Shown here in pieces: positions 3,409 to 6,387 of a stretch of DNA of 6,387 bases (the stretch's first letter is position 1; every line of letters begins with the position of its first letter). The DNA is taken from positions 1 to 6,387 of the forward strand of contig JAAXXA010000183.1 of assembly GCA_013334735.1 (NCBI GenBank). The letters run 5' to 3'. Under the pieces are notes generated by a model. It was not told the DNA's origin and did not search any database. It saw only the letters and a program-made list of their open reading frames with translations. The position numbers and the translations under genes are program-made. This DNA is from Bacteroidota bacterium. GTDB lineage: Bacteria > Bacteroidota > Bacteroidia > Bacteroidales > CG2-30-32-10.

Positions 3409-6387
3409 ATGAAAACAAAAAAAACTTATCCCTTATCCCTTGTCCCTTCGCCTATGGCGAATGCCTTGTGCCTTTTTTTTACTTTCTGCTTTTCACTTTC
3501 AACTTTCTACTTGCTCGCTCAGAACGGAGGGGCAGCTATCAACGCTACCGGTGCTGCTGCCGATAATTCAGCAATGCTTGATGTAAGCTCTACAAATCAG
3601 GGAATGCGTATACCTAGGGTGAAATTATTAAGTACAACAGATGTTACAACTATACAAAACCCTGTAAACAGTCTATTGGTTTTTGATTCTTTGCCTGCGG
3701 GCAATATTACTTCAGCAGGATTTTATTATTGGGATACTACTGCTACTCCTGACCAATGGGTGAAACTTGCTACAGGATCAGGAAACGCTTGGCAAACAAT
3801 TGGTAACACAGGAACAAATTCGGGAACGAACTTTCTGGGCACTACAAACAATGCTTCACTTGGCTTTCGCACCAATAACACCAAAAGAATGATCATTGAT
3901 TCATTAGGTAATGTTGGTATAGGTACAACGAATCCGGGACAAAAAGTAACAATAGCAGGAAATCCTTCTTCTACTCTAAAAGCCGGCTATTTATCAACAG
4001 ATAATATTCTTCTCTCTGGTTTAGAAGGTGGTGCTTATTTTGGCAAAGTTGGTGTAAAAGAAAATCATTGGGGACTTAGTAATTATGCAAATACATGGTC
4101 GCAAAGGTTATATAATGCCAGCGGTTGGTACAGCATAGCTATGTCCAGCGATGGCAAAATTCAAATAGCAGGTTCTTATAATGATTATGTTTATGGTTCT
4201 AATGATTACGGTGTTTCTTGGACAAAAAAGACAGTTCCTTTTGGGGTATGGGACGGTGCGGCAATGTCAAGTGACGGTAAAATTCAAGTTGTTGGTAATC
4301 ATAATGGTTCATGTTACGTTTCTACTGATTATGGAGCTAATTGGACACAAAGAAATACCTCCGCTTATTGTTTGAGTGTTGCTATGTCGAGTGATGGCAG
4401 AATACAAACCACAGTTGGTGGTAGTGGCGGTTATATTTATGGTTCTATTGATTACGGGACTACATGGACACAAAGGACCAGTGATGCAACAAGATATTGG
4501 CAAAGTGTTGCCATGTCAAGTGATGGAAAGATACAAACTGCTGTTGCCGGTGCACAGGAAATGTATGGTTCAACCGATTATGGATTTACCTGGACATTAA
4601 TAAACAATAGTTGGCAAAATTGGCGTGGTGTAGCTATGTCTAGCGATGGAAAAATACAAACTGCCGTTTCCTATAACAGCTACATATATGTTTCCACTGA
4701 TTATGGTGTTACATGGTCGCAAAAAGGCGTTTCTGGTCAATGGAGTAATGTAGCCATGTCTGGTGATGGAAAAATACAAACTGCTGTTATCGGAGGTAGC
4801 GGAGGTTACATATATGGTTCAACAGATTACGGGGCTACATGGACACAAAAGACAAGTGATGTCAGCAGGATATGGAGTAGTATTGCCATGTCAAGTGATG
4901 GCAAGATACAAACAGCCACTGTTGGGACAGGCTCTGGAGGATATATATATGTTTCATCGGCTGATTCTTATATAAGTGGAGGCAACGTGGGCATTGGAAC
5001 TGCTGCGCCGGTTTCTCTGCTAAATGCCGAAGGCAATGGATTAACAACTGAGCTATTTAGAATTTCAAATGATAAAAATTCTACTAAAGATAGTACTATA
5101 GTATTTACAAGTGCTGGCAAAGTTGGTATCGGAACAATAAGTCCTGGCGCAAAGCTAGATGTTATTGGTGGAATAAGGAATAAAGCCAGTGTTGATGGAG
5201 AGGTTACTTTTATTGCCCAACCTTCAAACGGAACAGGACAACAATATGGCGTAGAAATAGATAATTCGGGCCTCCTTTTGTTGGGGAGAACATCTGGTCC
5301 AGGTTATGGCGCAAATCCGGATATTGCTATCAATAGTTCTGGCAATGTTGGCATCGGAACAACTACACCCGGTTCAGCATTAGATGTAAAAGGAACTTTA
5401 AGATTGTCTGGCTCTTCGTCAGGTTATGTAGGAATAGCGCCTGTTGCTGTTGCCGGCAGTACTACTTATACCTTACCTGCTGCTGATGGCACGAGTGGTT
5501 ATCAATTAACTACAAATGGTTCTGGAGTATTAAGTTGGGCAGATGGTGCAGCTGGACCAACAGGAGCAACAGGTGTTGCAGGTGCAACAGGCGCAACGGG
5601 AGCAACGGGTTCGGATGGACAAACATCAGGACAGCTCTATTGGTTTCATCACGCGTCATCAGACATATCAGGATATGAAGGCTTCAAGCGAATTCCAAAC
5701 GCTAACACGGAAGATATAGAGACAATAGCATGTACTAACTCTAACGAGGAGTATTTAGTGGATGCTTATGCAACCATGGCAGGAGTTCCCGGTTTATCCA
5801 GCTTCCCTATAGGATTATGGCAATTCCATACTTATGGTTATGTTAGCACTAATACGGGTAATTTCGTTTTTAGAGTATTTAAAAGAACTACCGGTGGAAC
5901 TGAAACAGAAATATTTAATGTTACAAGTCCATCTTTTACAAATACAACTGTAGCTGAAATAATTACAAACTATACACAAACAAGTCCTGTAGCGATGAAT
6001 TCAACTGATAGAATCATCGTTAAAATATATGCGAAAAACTCGGGAAGCGATAAGACTGTTAGTTTTGTATATGAGGGTTCCACACACGTATCTTATGCAA
6101 CAACTTCATTTGGTTTAGAGGCTGTAGTTGGAGCAACCGGCGCTACAGGAGCCGTTGGTGCAACGGGACCAACTGGATTAACTGGCGCAACAGGTGTTTT
6201 TGGACAAACAGGAAGCACAGGACAAACCTTACGATACGATGGTTCAAACTGGATTGCAAATAGTGTATTATTTAACGACGGGAGTAATGTCGGTATAGGA
6301 ACTGCGAGCCCGGAGTTTAAACTTACACTTGATAAAGGCGCAGCTACCCCTGATGGCGGAATACTCTCAATAGGGACTTATGGTTCC
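3409..6387 (+). CDS. Exported fibre-like protein with Asp-box propeller and collagen-like segments (3' end outside window)
   Basis: The frame is open for 993 codons to the window edge with no stop, so the C-terminus is missing. Residues 1-37 form a Sec signal peptide (MKTKK, then LCLFFTFCFSLSTF, likely cut LLA|QNG). Residues 38-168 nearly copy the upstream protein, including 25 consecutive identical residues (67-91 here, 68-92 there). GIGT motifs begin at residues 169, 527, 572, 647 and 961. Residues 225-523 are seven propeller repeats with Asp boxes such as STDYGATW. A segment with TTYTLPAADGTSGYQLTTNG (about 682-701) is of a type common in tail-fibre-like proteins. Collagen-like stretches lie at 713-739 and 908-940, enclosing a domain at 742-904. 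ATG3409 is chosen because it gives the basic n-region; M16 would lose it. No catalytic sialidase residues are evident. The likely role is a secreted or surface trimeric adhesin or fibre, inferred from architecture. Whether a sorting domain ends the protein cannot be seen. Confidence 0.93.
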   Translation, partial: MKTKKTYPLSLVPSPMANALCLFFTFCFSLSTFYLLAQNGGAAINATGAAADNSAMLDVSSTNQGMRIPRVKLLSTTDVTTIQNPVNSLLVFDSLPAGNITSAGFYYWDTTATPDQWVKLATGSGNAWQTIGNTGTNSGTNFLGTTNNASLGFRTNNTKRMIIDSLGNVGIGTTNPGQKVTIAGNPSSTLKAGYLSTDNILLSGLEGGAYFGKVGVKENHWGLSNYANTWSQRLYNASGWYSIAMSSDGKIQIAGSYNDYVYGSNDYGVSWTKKTVPFGVWDGAAMSSDGKIQVVGNHNGSCYVSTDYGANWTQRNTSAYCLSVAMSSDGRIQTTVGGSGGYIYGSIDYGTTWTQRTSDATRYWQSVAMSSDGKIQTAVAGAQEMYGSTDYGFTWTLINNSWQNWRGVAMSSDGKIQTAVSYNSYIYVSTDYGVTWSQKGVSGQWSNVAMSGDGKIQTAVIGGSGGYIYGSTDYGATWTQKTSDVSRIWSSIAMSSDGKIQTATVGTGSGGYIYVSSADSYISGGNVGIGTAAPVSLLNAEGNGLTTELFRISNDKNSTKDSTIVFTSAGKVGIGTISPGAKLDVIGGIRNKASVDGEVTFIAQPSNGTGQQYGVEIDNSGLLLLGRTSGPGYGANPDIAINSSGNVGIGTTTPGSALDVKGTLRLSGSSSGYVGIAPVAVAGSTTYTLPAADGTSGYQLTTNGSGVLSWADGAAGPTGATGVAGATGATGATGSDGQTSGQLYWFHHASSDISGYEGFKRIPNANTEDIETIACTNSNEEYLVDAYATMAGVPGLSSFPIGLWQFHTYGYVSTNTGNFVFRVFKRTTGGTETEIFNVTSPSFTNTTVAEIITNYTQTSPVAMNSTDRIIVKIYAKNSGSDKTVSFVYEGSTHVSYATTSFGLEAVVGATGATGAVGATGPTGLTGATGVFGQTGSTGQTLRYDGSNWIANSVLFNDGSNVGIGTASPEFKLTLDKGAATPDGGILSIGTYGS
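3447..3461 (+). repeat. Palindromic micro-insertion in signal-peptide codons
   Basis: TTCGCC-TAT-GGCGAA is a perfect 6-bp inverted repeat with a 3-base loop. Aligned with the upstream paralogue (CTTGTGTCTT|ATGCTTTATGCC), the second gene (CTTGTCCCTT|...|ATGCCTTGTGCC) carries exactly 12 extra bases, CGCCTATGGCGA (3449-3460), which create the palindrome. The insertion is in frame and changes a PYALC-like sequence into PSPMANALC within the signal peptide. It is GC-richer than its surroundings. Confidence 0.7.
3520..3927 (+). repeat. Paralogous copy of the N-terminal domain region (other copy at 188-583)
   Basis: The segment coding for residues 38-173 of the second protein repeats the segment at 188-583 of the first. 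Residue identity is high throughout, with short stretches identical at DNA level (for example AAATTATTAAGTACAAC in both). The second copy has two extra residues at the mature N-terminus (QNGGAA against QGAA) and two more after LATGS. Similarity fades past the first GIGT motif. This marks a tandem gene duplication whose distal portions have diverged or been replaced. Confidence 0.88.
4081..4977 (+). repeat. Seven-repeat Asp-box beta-propeller (residues 225-523)
   Basis: Seven repeats of the form W..(V/I)AMSSDGKIQTAV....YIYGSTDYGxTWTQ occur, with the Met of AM(S)SDG at residues 245, 286, 326, 369, 410, 450 and 494. Spacing is 41, 40, 43, 41, 40 and 44 residues. Six repeats have the Asp box S-x-D-Y-G-x-(T/S/N)-W, with Ser at 264, 305, 346, 388, 429 and 471. 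The seventh reads SSADSY and lacks it. A lone half repeat, NYANTWSQR (225-233), precedes the first and can supply the missing strand of the seventh blade. BNR/Asp-box repeats fold as propeller blades in sialidases and in non-catalytic proteins. Here the domain is probably for binding or purely structural. Confidence 0.85.
5545..5625 (+). repeat. Collagen-like Gly-X-Y segment 1 (nine triplets)
   Basis: Residues 713-739 are nine uninterrupted Gly-X-Y triplets, mostly GAT, with GPT, GVA, GSD and GQT. Threonine dominates the Y position, as in bacterial and viral collagen-like proteins. The stretch is short for a stable triple helix alone but fits a trimeric linker between fibre domains. Confidence 0.85.
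5632..6120 (+). other. ~163-residue domain between collagen-like segments
   Basis: Residues 742-904 form one compact, strand-rich region: LYWFHHASSDISGYEGF, a middle part VDAYATMAGVPG and WQFHTYGYVST, then FRVFKRTTGGTETEIFNV, STDRIIVKIYAK and SFVYEGSTHVSYATTSF. I recall similar SDI.GY...P / G.W.FH.Y / DRIVVKIYA / V.YEGTTHYSY domains in collagen-bearing phage and bacterial fibre proteins, but have no family name to give and made no search. Its position between two trimerising segments suggests a trimeric knob, possibly ligand-binding. Confidence 0.55.
6130..6228 (+). repeat. Collagen-like Gly-X-Y segment 2 (eleven triplets)
   Basis: Residues 908-940 are eleven continuous Gly-X-Y triplets (GAT, GPT, GLT, GVF, GQT, GST and similar). 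They lead directly into LRYDGSNWIANS and another GIGT motif at 961. With the segment at 5545-5625 it brackets the domain at 742-904. Confidence 0.85.

Noticed and set aside
4081..4977. Sialidase, because of the Asp boxes
   Set aside because: Asp boxes are structural. There is no arginine triad or FRIP-type motif, the repeats are too uniform for an active-site propeller, and nothing resembles the catalytic Tyr/Glu pair.
4181..5047. Several open frames of 60-74 codons on both strands inside the propeller region
   Set aside because: They are out-of-frame by-products of the tandem propeller repeats and recur with the repeat period. They show low-complexity, repeat-derived translations and lie wholly inside the long open frame starting at 3409.
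68..6387. Prophage tail-fibre region
   Set aside because: The GIGT, collagen and LPAADGTSG motifs are shared with phage fibres, but both proteins begin with clear Sec signal peptides and no other phage gene is seen in the window.

Overview
The window looks like part of a Bacteroidota (Bacteroidetes) chromosome. It is AT-rich, the start codons have no Shine-Dalgarno sequence, one promoter fits the Bacteroidota consensus (TTTG, 20 bp, TAnnTTTG), and both proteins open with the 'AAINxTGAAADNSAMLD' segment after a Sec signal peptide, which I know from exported Bacteroidota fibre proteins. This assignment is by recognition, not by search.

Layout: positions 1-68 are a tandem array of 7- and 8-bp units that runs directly into the first start codon. 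Positions 68-3217 encode a complete 1049-residue exported fibre-like protein: signal peptide, conserved N-terminal domain, nine 'VGIGTxxP..KLdV' repeats about 82 residues apart, and a C-terminal C1q-like domain. Positions 3218-3408 are an AT-rich spacer with a promoter for the next gene. Positions 3409-6387 are a second, paralogous gene, open for 993 codons and cut by the window edge. Its N-terminal ~170 residues nearly copy those of the first protein. It then carries a seven-bladed Asp-box beta-propeller, more GIGT repeats, and a ~160-residue domain set between two collagen-like Gly-X-Y stretches.

The two genes appear to be a tandem duplication that kept the export signal and N-terminal domain but replaced the distal parts. 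The likely role is surface-exposed or secreted trimeric fibres or adhesins, each presenting different binding modules. No enzyme, regulator, RNA gene, mobile element or CRISPR array is visible. The main points of interest are the modular fibre architecture and the repeat and homopolymer features at the 5' ends of both genes, which could allow variable expression.
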